The notes below the pieces were generated by a model that made no database searches, had not been told where the DNA came from, and saw only the letters and a list, made by a program, of their open reading frames with translations. The position numbers were made by a program, and so were the translations under genes. From NCBI GenBank assembly GCA_004356105.1, contig SMYC01000119.1, positions 1 through 52,330 of the forward strand: 52,330 bases of DNA, in the 5' to 3' direction. This document shows, one piece after another, positions 7,599 to 17,000 of the stretch (within the stretch, counting starts at the first letter, position 1; every line of letters starts with the position of its first letter). This DNA comes from Acidobacteriota bacterium. GTDB lineage: Bacteria; Acidobacteriota; Vicinamibacteria; Marinacidobacterales; SMYC01.

Positions 7599-8249
7599 TT
7601 ACCTTCTGGCGCTCTCGACCGCGGGCTTGCGGAACACGAGGCAATAGGCGCCGAGCGCCCAATCGTCGATCGTCTGAACGAGCTCGAAGCCATCGGCCGT
7701 GAATTCCGCGATCGCGGTCTCCTTCGAAACGGTGTTGCCGTCGAGGGCTCCGGCATGCCAATCGATAACGGCCAGCCGGCCGCCCGGTTTCATCGTGAGT
7801 GAGAGGCTTCGCGTGAGCCGCTGTCGATCTTCGAAATGCCGATAGACGAAGCGGACCAAAATAGCCTCACAGCACGCGATCGGAAGTCGGGGCGCGTCGC
7901 CAGGCGTTCGCACGATCACGGTGACGTTGTCCACTCCCGCGCTGGCAACGGTTTCATAAATCACGCTCGGGGGATCGGGGCCTGGGGTGGCGTAGACCAT
8001 CCCGCCGGCGCCGACGCGGCGCGCCAGGTCGACCGACCAGCGCCCCGTACCCGCCCGGACGTCTCCGACTGAGACTCCAGGTTGTACTTCGAGGATTTCG
8101 GCGATGCGGTCGGCCTCTTCCGCGAAGCCGATATCGTTGTTATAGGTCTCGAGCATCGAGCCGGCAGCGTATCCGAGCGCCAGAATGACGATGATTGCCG
8201 AGCCCACGATAGCCCACGGTAGCAAGGATCTCGTGTCACGTGATGCCAT
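7599..8249 (-). CDS. membrane-anchored class I SAM-dependent methyltransferase-like protein
   Basis: A 216-residue protein from the ATG at 8249, chosen because GAGGAAGG lies just upstream; the open frame continues to 8291 but without a ribosome binding site. One N-terminal hydrophobic segment (LLPWAIVGSAIIVILALGY) would anchor it. The Rossmann part has motif I GVSVGDVRAGTGRWSVDLAR, motif II ending VYATP, a central LVRFVYRHFEDRQRLTRSL, and MKPGGRLAVIDW. Motif I is weaker than usual (D-V-R-A-G-T-G instead of D-x-G-x-G-x-G), so cofactor binding may be altered. Related secreted or anchored methyltransferases are common next to unknown genes, and the substrate cannot be inferred. Confidence 0.7.
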   Translation of the reverse strand: MASRDTRSLLPWAIVGSAIIVILALGYAAGSMLETYNNDIGFAEEADRIAEILEVQPGVSVGDVRAGTGRWSVDLARRVGAGGMVYATPGPDPPSVIYETVASAGVDNVTVIVRTPGDAPRLPIACCEAILVRFVYRHFEDRQRLTRSLSLTMKPGGRLAVIDWHAGALDGNTVSKETAIAEFTADGFELVQTIDDWALGAYCLVFRKPAVESARR

Positions 8250-8334
8250 GGTCGCCTTCCTCGAGCAGAGTATAGAGCGAAGCCCGCGCACTGGCCACCG
8301 TGCTTCGTGTAGAATCTAGCGTTTTGGTTTAGGC

Positions 8335-10557
8335 ATGAGAGACATCTTTCCCGCGATTTTCGTATTGGTGAGCCCGCTTTTTGCGTCCGCCCAGGTGATT
8401 GACTACCGAACGGCGCATCTCGAGCGAAAGCTGCCCGCGGTCCGCACCGAGCAGGCAATCATCATCGACGGCGTGCTCGATGAAGACGATTGGCAGAAAG
8501 CGCCGGTGGCCAACAACTTCATTCAGCGCGAGCCCGAAGAAGGCGCGCCCGCGACTTATGACACCGAGGTTCGCATCCTCTACGACGACGAGCATCTCTA
8601 TCTCGGCGTGTTCGCTTTCGATGACGAGCCCGAAAATCTCATCCTCACCGACCTCACGAGGGACTACAACACCCGCTCCGTCGATTCGTTTGCCGTCGTC
8701 CTCGACACGTTCCATGACCGTCGCAACAGCTACATGTTCCAGACGAATCCCCTCGGTGCGAAGATGGACGGTCAGAGCTTCAACGAAGGCCAGTCGTTCG
8801 ACGTCAACTGGGACGGTGTGTGGTATGTCAAAAGCCGCATCGTCGAAGACGGCTGGGTTGCCGAGTTCGCCATCCCTTTCAAGACCGTGAAATTCCGAGG
8901 ACTCGACGAGCAGACCTGGGGCATCAATTTTGGCCGACGCAATCGACGCTTGAACGAAGAGAGCGACTGGGCGCCCATCCCCCGTATCTTCACGACGACG
9001 CGCGTCTCGCTCGCGGGGACACTCGAGGGGCTCCAGAATGTCAAGCCCGGGTCGAAGTTCAAAGTAACACCTTATGCCCGCGGCGACGTATCGAGAACCC
9101 TCGGCTTCGACCGGACCACGGAAGGGACCGGAGGGCTCGACGCAAAGATCGGCATCGGCAGCGGACTCACGCTCGATCTGACCGTCAACACCGATTTCTC
9201 CGAGGTCGAGGCGGACGTGCAGCAAGTGAACTTGACGCGTTTCAGTCTTTTCTTTCCCGAGAAGCGCGACTTCTTTCTGGAGAACTCCGGCGTGTTCCGC
9301 TTCGGGCCGCCGGAGGACCCTCGCCGCCGGCGCTTTCAACGCTCCTTCGGTCTCAGCGCCGCCAGTCTCGGCGGCGGGCAGAGCCGCGGCAACGATCTTT
9401 TATTGTTCTTCAGCCGTCGCATCGGCCTCGGGAGCGGAGGAGAGCCCATCCCCGTCATTGGCGGTGGCCGCCTCACCGGTCGCTCGGGTCCCTACGAGCT
9501 CGGCTTTCTGAACATTCAGACTGGCAGCGAGCCGCTCATCTCGAACGGGGACAACTTCACGGTGGCCCGCGTGAAGCGCAATATCTTCCAGAACTCGGAT
9601 ATCGGTTTCATGTTCATCAATCGACAGACGATGGACTCCGATCATTTCAATCGCAGCATTGGCGCCGACGCGAATTTGAGGCTCAGCCCTCAGATGGATG
9701 TCAACGCCTATATCGCGAAGACGGCGACCCCGGATTTGGAGGGGGACGATCTTGCGGGCCGGGTCGCATATACCTATAACAGCCGCTCGATCGTTTTCAC
9801 GTCTTCGTTCTCGACGCTTCAGGACAACTTCAATCCCGAAGTCGGCTTCGCACCGCGCACGGGTGTGCGCCGTGCGAGCGGCAGGTTTTCATACAACTAC
9901 CGCCAGCCCTGGGCGCGCGACAAGCTGCGCGAGTTCAGCGCGAACGCCGAGGGAGATTACTTCACCGATCAGGAAGGTAACGTCGTCAGTCGCTATTTCA
10001 ATGTACGTTTGAGTCTCCGGCTCCAAAACGGTGGAATTTTCGGTATCACACGCAACACGAACCTCGAGCAGCTTAGAGAGCCCTTCGAGATCCACCCCGA
10101 CGTCACCATCGAGCCGGGCTTTTTTACATTCGACGACACGGCCATTTTTGTCTTCACCGATCCGAGCCGCTTGGTTTCGGCCAATGTCCAGATTACGCGA
10201 GGCGGTTTCTATTCGGGAACGAGAACCTCGTATTCGCTGGGAACGTCTTTGAAGCTCGGTCCGCGATTCACCGCGCAAGTCAGTTGGTCGATCAACGACG
10301 TGGAGCTCGCCGAAGGTGCGTTCACCACGCATCTTCTGACAACGCGCGCGAGCTACAGCTTCAGCCCATCGATGTTCGTGAATGCATTGATTCAGTACAA
10401 CAGCATCACGGATGAGGTCACGAGCAACATACGTTTCAATATTATCCATCGCCCCTTATCGGATATTTTTATCGTGTACAACGATCTGAGGGACGAGCAA
10501 GGTCGGGTGGTCGATCGTGCGCTTATCGCGAAATTTACTTATCTGTTCGATTTCTAG
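8335..10557 (+). CDS. DUF5916 outer-membrane protein with CBM9-like N-terminal domain
   Basis: A 740-residue protein with a signal peptide ending ASA. Residues about 35-220 form a carbohydrate-binding (CBM9-like) domain (IDGVLDEDDWQKAP, YDDEHLYLGVFAFD, DTFHDRRNSYMFQTNPLG). The rest is the DUF5916 domain: FSEVEADVQQVNLTRFSLFFPEKRDFFLEN followed by many amphipathic beta strands and a terminal phenylalanine (YLFDF), as in outer-membrane barrels. Such proteins are abundant in Acidobacteriota and Gemmatimonadota. Their function is unproven; binding or passage of oligosaccharides is likely. A second member sits at 27031-29307. Confidence 0.85.
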   Translation: MRDIFPAIFVLVSPLFASAQVIDYRTAHLERKLPAVRTEQAIIIDGVLDEDDWQKAPVANNFIQREPEEGAPATYDTEVRILYDDEHLYLGVFAFDDEPENLILTDLTRDYNTRSVDSFAVVLDTFHDRRNSYMFQTNPLGAKMDGQSFNEGQSFDVNWDGVWYVKSRIVEDGWVAEFAIPFKTVKFRGLDEQTWGINFGRRNRRLNEESDWAPIPRIFTTTRVSLAGTLEGLQNVKPGSKFKVTPYARGDVSRTLGFDRTTEGTGGLDAKIGIGSGLTLDLTVNTDFSEVEADVQQVNLTRFSLFFPEKRDFFLENSGVFRFGPPEDPRRRRFQRSFGLSAASLGGGQSRGNDLLLFFSRRIGLGSGGEPIPVIGGGRLTGRSGPYELGFLNIQTGSEPLISNGDNFTVARVKRNIFQNSDIGFMFINRQTMDSDHFNRSIGADANLRLSPQMDVNAYIAKTATPDLEGDDLAGRVAYTYNSRSIVFTSSFSTLQDNFNPEVGFAPRTGVRRASGRFSYNYRQPWARDKLREFSANAEGDYFTDQEGNVVSRYFNVRLSLRLQNGGIFGITRNTNLEQLREPFEIHPDVTIEPGFFTFDDTAIFVFTDPSRLVSANVQITRGGFYSGTRTSYSLGTSLKLGPRFTAQVSWSINDVELAEGAFTTHLLTTRASYSFSPSMFVNALIQYNSITDEVTSNIRFNIIHRPLSDIFIVYNDLRDEQGRVVDRALIAKFTYLFDF

Positions 10558-10568
10558 AAAAACGGTCA

Positions 10569-11003
10569 TGATTTGGAAGAGGCTCTTGTTCATCGGTCTT
10601 GGCCTCGGCACGATGACTCTCACCCCGCGCCGGCGCGCGCTCAATCGAGCCTTGCCGATGACTAACGTGAGGCCGCGGGCCGCGCGATCGGCGCCGCGAT
10701 GACGACGTCGAAGCGTTTGAGAAGCTCGAGCACCTCACGATCGATATCGGCCATCGCCTCAGCGGATCTTCGGGGCTCGAGCGCGCCATCGATTGGGCCT
10801 TCGAACGCATGGAGCGCGAGGAGCTTCACGTGCAAAAGCTTCCGGTGAAAGTGCCGCATTGGGTGCGGGGCGAGGAATCGGCGCGGCTAGTAGCGCCCTT
10901 CGAGCGCGCGCTCCCAATTCTGGGGTTCGGGCTGAGCGTGGGAACGTCCGCGGGCGGGCATCACGGCACGCGTCGTCGCAGTCACGACACCTCTCTCGCC
11001 TAG
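10569..11003 (+). pseudogene. N-terminal remnant of an M28-type peptidase (carboxypeptidase Q-like)
   Basis: The ATG at 10569 opens a signal peptide (MIWKRLLFIGLGLG) whose cleavage region (PAPARAQ) continues only in another frame. A TAA stop follows near 10665 (LADD, stop, REAAGRAIGAAM). Another indel near 10700 leads to the best preserved part, with DIGHRLSGSSGLERAIDWAF, VKVPHWVRGEESARLVAP and GFGLSVGTSAGG. A last frameshift near 10960 precedes GITARV. These are the N-terminal motifs of secreted M28 zinc peptidases. The catalytic domain is absent, and from 11004 to 11244 I see no gene. At least four lesions show an old pseudogene. Confidence 0.75.
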
Positions 11004-11244
11004 AGTGGCCCCTCCTTCCTGCCACTCTGTCCAGGACGACTTTTGGCCGTCCCTATGGCATACTGAATTAATCACAAAAAGCGAATCCAGTTAGGCGCTT
11101 CACTCCCGAAAAGGCGTAGTCGGCAAGGGATCGTGTCGATGACGCGCTTCTAGACCCGATCGACGAAGCGTCTTTTGACCCCAACAGAAACGGATCCATC
11201 TCCGTACCGCCGGGGTTCGCAGGGATTCCTTCGGAGGTGTGTAC

Positions 11245-12767
11245 ATGAAGCGAACGGCCGCAATCATCGGCGTCATCATTCTGTTTCTTACCGCGGCCAT
11301 CGAGGTCCGCGCCCAGGCGGTTCAAAACATCGTTCTCAGGAACTCGTTCAGCCCCATTGGCGCGGGAGCGCGGGGCGTTGGCATGGGCGGAGCCTTCATC
11401 GCTGTAGCTGACGATGGCAGCGCCGCTACGTTCAACCCTGCCGGGCTCGCTCAGCTGCGCCGTGCCGAGCTCTCTATCGTGGGCTTCGGATCGGAGCTGA
11501 GGTCTTCTGTCAACGGCTCCGCTCTCGGTCAAAGCGACCAGAGCTCCGCATCCCATAGCGCCGTCGACTTCGTTGGGCTCGCGATCCCCTTCGAGGTGGG
11601 CACGAGGCGACTCACGTTTCAGCTTTCCTACCAGCGTGCCGTGGATCTCTTTGGCCAGGGGCGAGCCGTTCTCGTGGACGAGCTTCCGCTCACGGAGCTC
11701 GGGGTCGACGAACCCGGAACGGTGGGGGTTTCCGTTGACGTCGTGCCGACACAGCGCGGGGCGCTTCACAACATTAGTGCAAGCGCGGCGCTCCAGGTCA
11801 CCGAACGGCTCTATCTCGGAGCGGCGTTCAATTACTGGATGGGGGACTGGACCGCGAGCGGCACACGCGACACGGTCCTCTTCGAACCATCATCGGGGCC
11901 GCGCGCGGGCGCGTCGTTCAAGGACAGAGAGCTCGCGCGGATCCAAACGCAGTTCGAGCAGGTGCAGAGCCTTCGCGGCTTCAACGTGAACCTGGGATTT
12001 CTCCTGAAGTACCAGAGGGTGAGTGTGGGCGGTGTGCTGCGCATGCCGTTCAGCGGTGACTACCGTCTCGACGAGCTCGATCGGCAGTGTTCTTCGAGCC
12101 GAGCGGTGCGAGCTCGCTACCCGAGTTCGACGGCTACGGCGTCACGAGCCGCCTCGAGTGGCCCCGCGGTGGCGGACTCGGCATCGCGCTGCGGCCGTTG
12201 GGCGGCCTCACCCTCGCGGCGGACATTAGCACGACGCTCTGGTCGCGGGCGTCCATCGAGCAGCTTCCGGACGGGGCGCTCTTGACGGACACTCCTATTG
12301 ATCCTGAGGGCAATTTGATCGGCGGCTTCACCGATCGCAACTTCTTCGATCTGCTTCCGAAAACCTTGACGTCGACCACGGACTCGAGCCAGTTGCGGGC
12401 AGGCGCGGAATATCTCATGGCATTTTCTGGCGTCGTGATTCCTGTGCGCGCTGGCCTCTTTCGAACGACGTCCCCTTTCGGCCATGCGATCGAGGGAGGG
12501 TCGAGCACGATTCGCGGTTTCACCGCGGGCACGGGCATCAACTTCAACCGCTTTGTTTTCGACATCGCTTTCGAGCGTAGGGAGAGCGACGTCGCTCTGG
12601 GGTTGCAGCGGCTGAACCGTTCCGAAGCGGTAGAGAACCCGACAGAAACTTTATCTGTGGACCGCATCGTCGCTTCCGTCATTTTGCGCTTCGACAATGA
12701 CGGCGGTCTGGCCAAGTTCTTCCGGGGGCTCTTCGCGGGCAATGACAGCGAGGATGTGTCGGAGTAG
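11245..12767 (+). pseudogene. FadL/PorV-like outer-membrane beta-barrel protein, single frameshift
   Basis: About 507 codons in two frames. The start is the ATG at 11245 with GGAGG 7 bases upstream (an in-frame GTG at 11239 is less likely). A signal peptide ends VRAQA. The first mature segment (NSFSPIGAGARGVGMGGAFIAVADDGSAATFNPAGLAQL) is the hallmark of the FadL/PorV/UPF0164 barrel group. The frame is lost near 12085-12095, between LDELDR and VFFEPSGASSLPEF, and resumes to 12767. The rest looks like good barrel sequence, so either the lesion is young or one base is miscalled. It ends six bases before the PEGA-kinase gene and is surely co-transcribed with it. Known relatives move hydrophobic substrates or act in secretion. 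Confidence 0.75.
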
Positions 12768-12773
12768 ACGACA

Positions 12774-13620
12774 TTGAGCCGAGCGCGTCCGCACCTGGTA
12801 ACGGTAGGCCTCGCCTGCGCGCTCTGGCTCCTCCCGGGGATCGCGTCTGCAGATTGGTTCGATGACTACGAGCGCGGCGTCGCAGCTCTCGCCAAAGGCA
12901 GGCCGGAACGCGCCATCCCACTTCTCGAGAAGACGATTCGCAGGCGGCCGGAGCCAGGGTCCAACCTCATCACCTACGGAACCAACCGCCTCAAGGAATA
13001 CTACCCCTATCTGAAACTGGCGGAGGCCCACCTCGCGCTGGGTAATCTCGATGCGGCGGGGGCAGCGCTCGAACGCTCGGAGACGAACGGCAAAGAGCCC
13101 GCGGATGCCAGGGCAAGTTTGCAGGCGCGATGGCGCGAGGCGGTCAAAGCAGAGGAGGCCCGAGCCCAGCCGCCCCCGCCTCCAGTCGAGCCTCCGAAAC
13201 CAACGACCACCGCGGCTCCGACACCGCCGCCGCCCGTGGCGTCGAGAACCGGAACCCTCGTCGTGCGGAGCCAGCCCACGAGCGGTGCGAGCGTTCTGGC
13301 GAACGACCGCTTTCTCGGAGTGACGCCTCTCACTGTCGAGCTCGACGTCGGCGAATACGTGATCACGGTTCGCAAAGAAGGCGCCCCGCCTGAGCGCATC
13401 TCCGTTCGTGTGAAGGCGGGAGAGACGAACGTGCTCAACCAACGCTTGATTCTCCCCGAGCCCAAACCGGCGCCTGCTCCTGTACGCCGGCCCGATCCGG
13501 AGCCGACGAAGCCTCGCGTCGAGCCGCCATCGCTGGTCATCGTGACCGACCCCCCAGGCACGTCCGTCTATCTCGATGACGAGCTCATTGGCAGCACCGA
13601 CCCAAAAACGAGGCCGGCTC
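12774..13620 (+). CDS. exported sensor half of a PEGA-domain Ser/Thr kinase (frameshifted gene, 5' part)
   Basis: Translation probably starts at TTG 12774, with GGAG nine bases upstream inside the end of the preceding gene. A signal peptide ends SASADW-like (residues 1-27). A TPR-like helical domain follows (about 28-115: YERGVAALAKGRPERAIPLLEKTI), then a Pro-rich linker and a first PEGA domain (about 162-227: GTLVVRSQPTSGASVLAND, GVTPLTVELDVGEYVITVR). A second PEGA domain begins at LVIVTDPPGTSVYLDDELIG and is cut by a frameshift near 13605-13615, at an A5 run. The domain continues in the frame of the kinase half, so both parts were one protein of roughly 700 residues. Confidence 0.7.
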
Positions 13621-14877
13621 ATGCGGAGCGACGTCGCAAAGGGCTCGCACCGGATCCGACTGTCGCGAAGGGACTACGCGGACCTCGCCGAGGATATAGA
13701 GATTGAGCCCGAAGGGGAGACGTTGTATCAGGTAACACTTGCGCCGATGCTTCCGGAAGCGGGACGCCCCCGTGAGGCCGCTGATGATGTGGCCGATGCC
13801 GTCGCCGTCGAGGCCGTCGAGCCGACACCGGTCGTCATCGAAGAGCCGGAAGAGGAACTCAGTCGTTCATGGCTCCTTGGGGGCTTGGCATTTGGTTTCT
13901 CCGCGCTCGTATTCGCCTTCAGCCGATGGCGCAAAGCTCCGGAGGAGACGCTCGCCACTGTGACCGCAGGGGCGCTCAAGGATCGCTCGAGCGTCTCGCA
14001 GGGGTCGAAGACGTCCGAGCGCGGAGCAGATGACGCGACCTTGACGAAAGTCTCGGACACGACCCAAGGGTCTCGTTTCGGAGAGTTTCGGCTCATCAAG
14101 CGGCTGGGTCAAGGCGGGATGGCGTCTGTCTATCTGGCGGAGCGAAACGGAGAACAGTACGCCCTGAAAAAACCGTTGAGCTCGCTTCTCAAGGACGAAG
14201 AGTTTCGCGAGCGCTTTCTCAGAGAAGCGAATATCGGGCGAACACTTCACCATCCGAACATCATCCGAATTTTCGAGAAGGGAGAGGTGAACGACGTTCC
14301 TTACTTCACGATGGAGATCGTCACCGGTGACACGCTCCGAGAAAAACTCACGAAGCACGAGCTGTCACAGCCTCGCGACGCGGCGGCGGTGATTCTCCAG
14401 ATCGCCGAAGCGCTCGACTACGCGCATTTGAAGGGCGTTATCCACCGGGACCTCAAACCGTCCAACATCATGATCATGGAGAATGGAGTGGTCAAGGTGA
14501 TGGATTACGGGATAGCGCGCGCGCAGCGGTTTGGAAATCTTACGGCGACGGGCGCCTTTCTCGGCACGCCGAACTACGTGGCCCCCGAAACGGCCGAGGG
14601 CAAGACCACCGACGCGCGGGGAGATCTTTACTCGCTCGGCATCATCTTCTACGAGATGTTGACGCGCCAAAGGCCTTTCGACGCTGACAACCCGCTCGTG
14701 ACGCTCCGAAAACACTGTACCGAGCCTCCCACGCCGCCTTCCGTGATTGCGCCCGGGGTGCCGAGACGCTTGGAAACCATGATCCTCAAGCTCCTCGCCA
14801 AGTCGCCGGACGACCGCTACCCGGACGCCGAGCATTTGCTCGTGGAGCTACGGGGCTATTTGAGCAAGAGCTCATAG
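13621..14877 (+). CDS. Hanks-type Ser/Thr protein kinase half of the PEGA kinase (3' part)
   Basis: This frame completes the second PEGA domain (GSHRIRLSRRDYADLAEDIEI), then has an acidic linker and one membrane helix (SWLLGGLAFGFSALVFAF, about 13869-13930). The kinase domain spans about 14080-14870 with the Gly loop GQGGMASVYLA, ATP lysine in YALKK, catalytic HRDLKPSN, DYG in place of DFG, and an APE motif. The catalytic residues are complete. The topology is the reverse of the usual bacterial kinase: sensor exported at the N-terminus, kinase cytoplasmic at the C-terminus. The ATG at 13621 could allow the kinase half to be made alone if the frameshift is real. It probably signals the state of the envelope or of the outer-membrane protein encoded upstream. 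Confidence 0.8.
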   Translation: MRSDVAKGSHRIRLSRRDYADLAEDIEIEPEGETLYQVTLAPMLPEAGRPREAADDVADAVAVEAVEPTPVVIEEPEEELSRSWLLGGLAFGFSALVFAFSRWRKAPEETLATVTAGALKDRSSVSQGSKTSERGADDATLTKVSDTTQGSRFGEFRLIKRLGQGGMASVYLAERNGEQYALKKPLSSLLKDEEFRERFLREANIGRTLHHPNIIRIFEKGEVNDVPYFTMEIVTGDTLREKLTKHELSQPRDAAAVILQIAEALDYAHLKGVIHRDLKPSNIMIMENGVVKVMDYGIARAQRFGNLTATGAFLGTPNYVAPETAEGKTTDARGDLYSLGIIFYEMLTRQRPFDADNPLVTLRKHCTEPPTPPSVIAPGVPRRLETMILKLLAKSPDDRYPDAEHLLVELRGYLSKSS

Positions 14878-14899
14878 CGTCCCGCGGCACGAAGACTGC

Positions 14900-15240
14900 T
14901 CAATCTCCGAGTGCCATCTCTTCCCGCGAGTTCGCCACGAGCACGTGATCCAGGTAGGCATTGAGCTCATCAAGCGACTCCAATCCTTGTACTCGGGCCG
15001 TCGTCTTCTCGGGAAGAGGACCAAACCTGGAATTGAGGTGCCGCAGCAAGATTTCGCGCTGGGCTTCGCGCCGTCCCTCTTCACGCCCCTCTTCACGCCC
15101 TTTCTCCATAATTTTGTCAGCCGCCGTGAGTTCCATCTTCTGTGCCTCCTGGTTCGTCTCTCGATGGAAACCCGCAGAAGCTTTCCACCTGAGTCGTAGC
15201 GAGCTCAAAATAGGTCGGGATGACATTCACCACGGGAAAC
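14900..15240 (-). pseudogene. truncated tandem copy of the Rpn-family nuclease C-terminus
   Basis: About 85 codons (KMELTAADKIMEKGREEGREEG...ILLRHLNSRFGPL...SLDELNAYLDHVLVA) repeat the last part of the neighbouring full-length gene, with roughly three quarters of positions identical. Upstream only a short piece (VVNVIPTYFEL) survives before the similarity breaks off. The copy starts within a few bases of the end of the complete gene, so it is a partial tandem duplication that has decayed. It lacks the nuclease domain. Confidence 0.75.
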
Positions 15241-15242
15241 TT

Positions 15243-16181
15243 CTACGCATTGCCGTCTTCGAGCTCCATTTCTTTGAGCGAGCCCGCGACGAGGACGCGG
15301 TCTAGGTGCGCATCGAGCTCATCGAGCGATTTCAATACTCGTACTCGGGCGGTCGTCTCTTCGGAAAGAGGACCAAACTTGGAATTGAGGTGTCGCAGCA
15401 AGATATCGCGCTTGCTTTGGAGCGCGCCCTCTTCGCGGCCCTCTTGGCGTCCCTCTTCACGCCCTTTCTCCACTAATTTGTCAGCCCATGTGAGTTCCAT
15501 TTTTCGTGCCTCCTTATACACGTCCAGTGTTAGTAACCCGAGGAAGATTTCTTCCTGATCGGCATCGAGCTCGAAATAGGTCTCGATGACGTTCACCAAC
15601 AGGAACTTCCGCAAATTGTCCAGTTTGCTCTCGCCAACCCGCTGCTTCATCGAGGCTTTGAGTTGAGGCTCGTCGACGTTGCGACGCTCCATGAGAGCCG
15701 CTAGGGCTACCCACAGCACATTGCTCTTCTCAACATACTCTTCTGCCTTCAGTGATGCCAGTCTCACGCTATCGTAGGAGAACCTCACATGTTCTCGCCC
15801 GAGGAGCGTCATCTGGAAGGTCTCCTCCGTCAGAGCCTCCCCTCGACCGTGTAGATAGAGCACGATGGGGAGAATCGGCAATTGATGACGGGTCCAGAGC
15901 AAAGCGTTGTAGTTGTACATCCTTCGCGCGAAATCCGGCTCTGGGTCTGCCTGGACTTCGACATGAATGAGAATGAGCTCGCCCTCTCCCTCGAGAGTTC
16001 TGATCTCAGCGACGACGTCGGCTTCTCGCCGGCTGCCTTCTGGAAGGTCCATGAAGAGCTCTTTGTCCAAGAAACGAAGCGTGTCGAAGTCCAGGAGCGT
16101 CTCGATTTCGGGATAGAGCATCGCCAAAAACTCGCGAAAAAAGCCTTTCAGAATGTCCTTGAATAGCTGGTCGTGACCCAT
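15243..16181 (-). CDS. Rpn-family PD-(D/E)XK nuclease / putative transposase with DUF4351 tail
   Basis: A 312-residue protein. The N-terminal half has the Rpn/PDDEXK pattern: HDQLFKDILKGFFREFLAM, EADVVAEIRT, then the strand ILIHVEVQ with the E-x-Q form of the catalytic E-x-K, and FARRMYNYN. The C-terminal third is charged and helical (EKGREEGRQEGREEG) and ends with the DUF4351 pattern LLRHLNSKFGPLSEETTARV, DELDAHLDRVLVA. Rpn proteins promote RecA-independent recombination and DNA cutting in E. coli; many bacteria carry multiple copies. The ATG at 16181 has GGGAG upstream. It appears complete, and a partial duplicate follows downstream. Confidence 0.85.
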   Translation of the reverse strand: MGHDQLFKDILKGFFREFLAMLYPEIETLLDFDTLRFLDKELFMDLPEGSRREADVVAEIRTLEGEGELILIHVEVQADPEPDFARRMYNYNALLWTRHQLPILPIVLYLHGRGEALTEETFQMTLLGREHVRFSYDSVRLASLKAEEYVEKSNVLWVALAALMERRNVDEPQLKASMKQRVGESKLDNLRKFLLVNVIETYFELDADQEEIFLGLLTLDVYKEARKMELTWADKLVEKGREEGRQEGREEGALQSKRDILLRHLNSKFGPLSEETTARVRVLKSLDELDAHLDRVLVAGSLKEMELEDGNA

Positions 16182-16224
16182 CTGAGCTTGTCTCCCTGTA
16201 TGAGACAGACGACAAGCGTGAGGG

Positions 16225-16797
16225 CAAACCTCCCTGGCTCCGCGGATTTCTTCCCTCGACCGGACCGGGTGTTAAGAATTGCCGGCGACGTGATCGGCCG
16301 AACGCTTGCCCACTATGCGCCGCAATTTCTATCGGTCTACGGTCTCTCGGCTCACATCGGTCGCACCTTCACCAAGGGCCGATCGGGACGTCGTCGCGTT
16401 CGAGGATCTGGGTGGGGAAGCCGAGACCTTACCCACGAGCGTCATCATGCTCGGCTACGAATTCTGGCACGAGCGTTTTGGCGGTAATCCCAATGTGTTG
16501 GGGCAGCTTGTCGAGCTCGACTACCAGCCGTATCAGATCGTGGGCGTGACCCCGCCCGGATTCCACGCGCTTCTTCCCGGCGAAGGGGATTTCCGAACGA
16601 CCGTCGACTTATGGACGCTCTCGCGGATGCGTTTCGAAACCATGTCGCGTGACGCGGTTTTTCTGCGGGTGGTGGGTCGACTGAAACCGACCGTCAGCCT
16701 TTCCGAAGCTCAGGCCGAAGCGTCACTTTTCGCCGACCGCCAACAGGAGCGTTTTCCTCTCCATCGCGAGGCCGGCTTCGACGTGAGCGTGCGATAG
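16225..16797 (+). pseudogene. remnant of an ADOP/MacB-like ABC permease (periplasmic core domain)
   Basis: A fragment of the periplasmic core of MacB-type permeases: GDVIGRTLAHYAPQFLSVYG...GRTFTK in one frame, then after an indel near 16380 SVIMLGYEFWHERFGGNPNVLG, YQIVGVTPPGFHALLPG, DLWTLSRM and VVGRLKPTVSLSEAQAEASL. The duplicated-permease form of this family (ADOP) is typical of Acidobacteriota. Both membrane regions and the second permease half are missing, so it is a dead fragment. It lies divergent from and close to the Rpn nuclease gene. Confidence 0.75.
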
Positions 16798-16833
16798 ATA
16801 CGGAGGGAACGGTCTGGACTCGAGGAAACGTAG

Positions 16834-16887
16834 CTGGTGCAGAACTGGTCCGAAGAGCTGAAGCGTCTCGTCCCCACCGGCAACTGA
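16834..16887 (+). pseudogene. orphan C-terminal tail of a kinase/PD40 protein
   Basis: The 17 codons LVQNWSEELKRLVPTGN plus stop match, from memory, the usual end of acidobacterial Ser/Thr kinases with PD40/TolB propellers (NWxEELKxLVPT). Nothing upstream continues the frame: a TAG stands directly before it. It is a short relic next to the permease remnant. Confidence 0.5.
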
Positions 16888-17000
16888 GCCAGCCCGTCAG
16901 TCGGTCACCGATTCCCCACCGACGGAACGCCTTACGGGTGACCGTCTGTGTCGAAGGCGATGGCCTCGAAAATTTCGACGTTCGCTGGCGTGAGGTTGGC

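Noticed and set aside
8329..9339. 336-codon open frame on the minus strand
   Set aside because: Shadow of the first DUF5916 gene; composition is typical of antisense frames.
14872..14899. Terminator after the PEGA kinase
   Set aside because: No stem followed by a T-run is visible.
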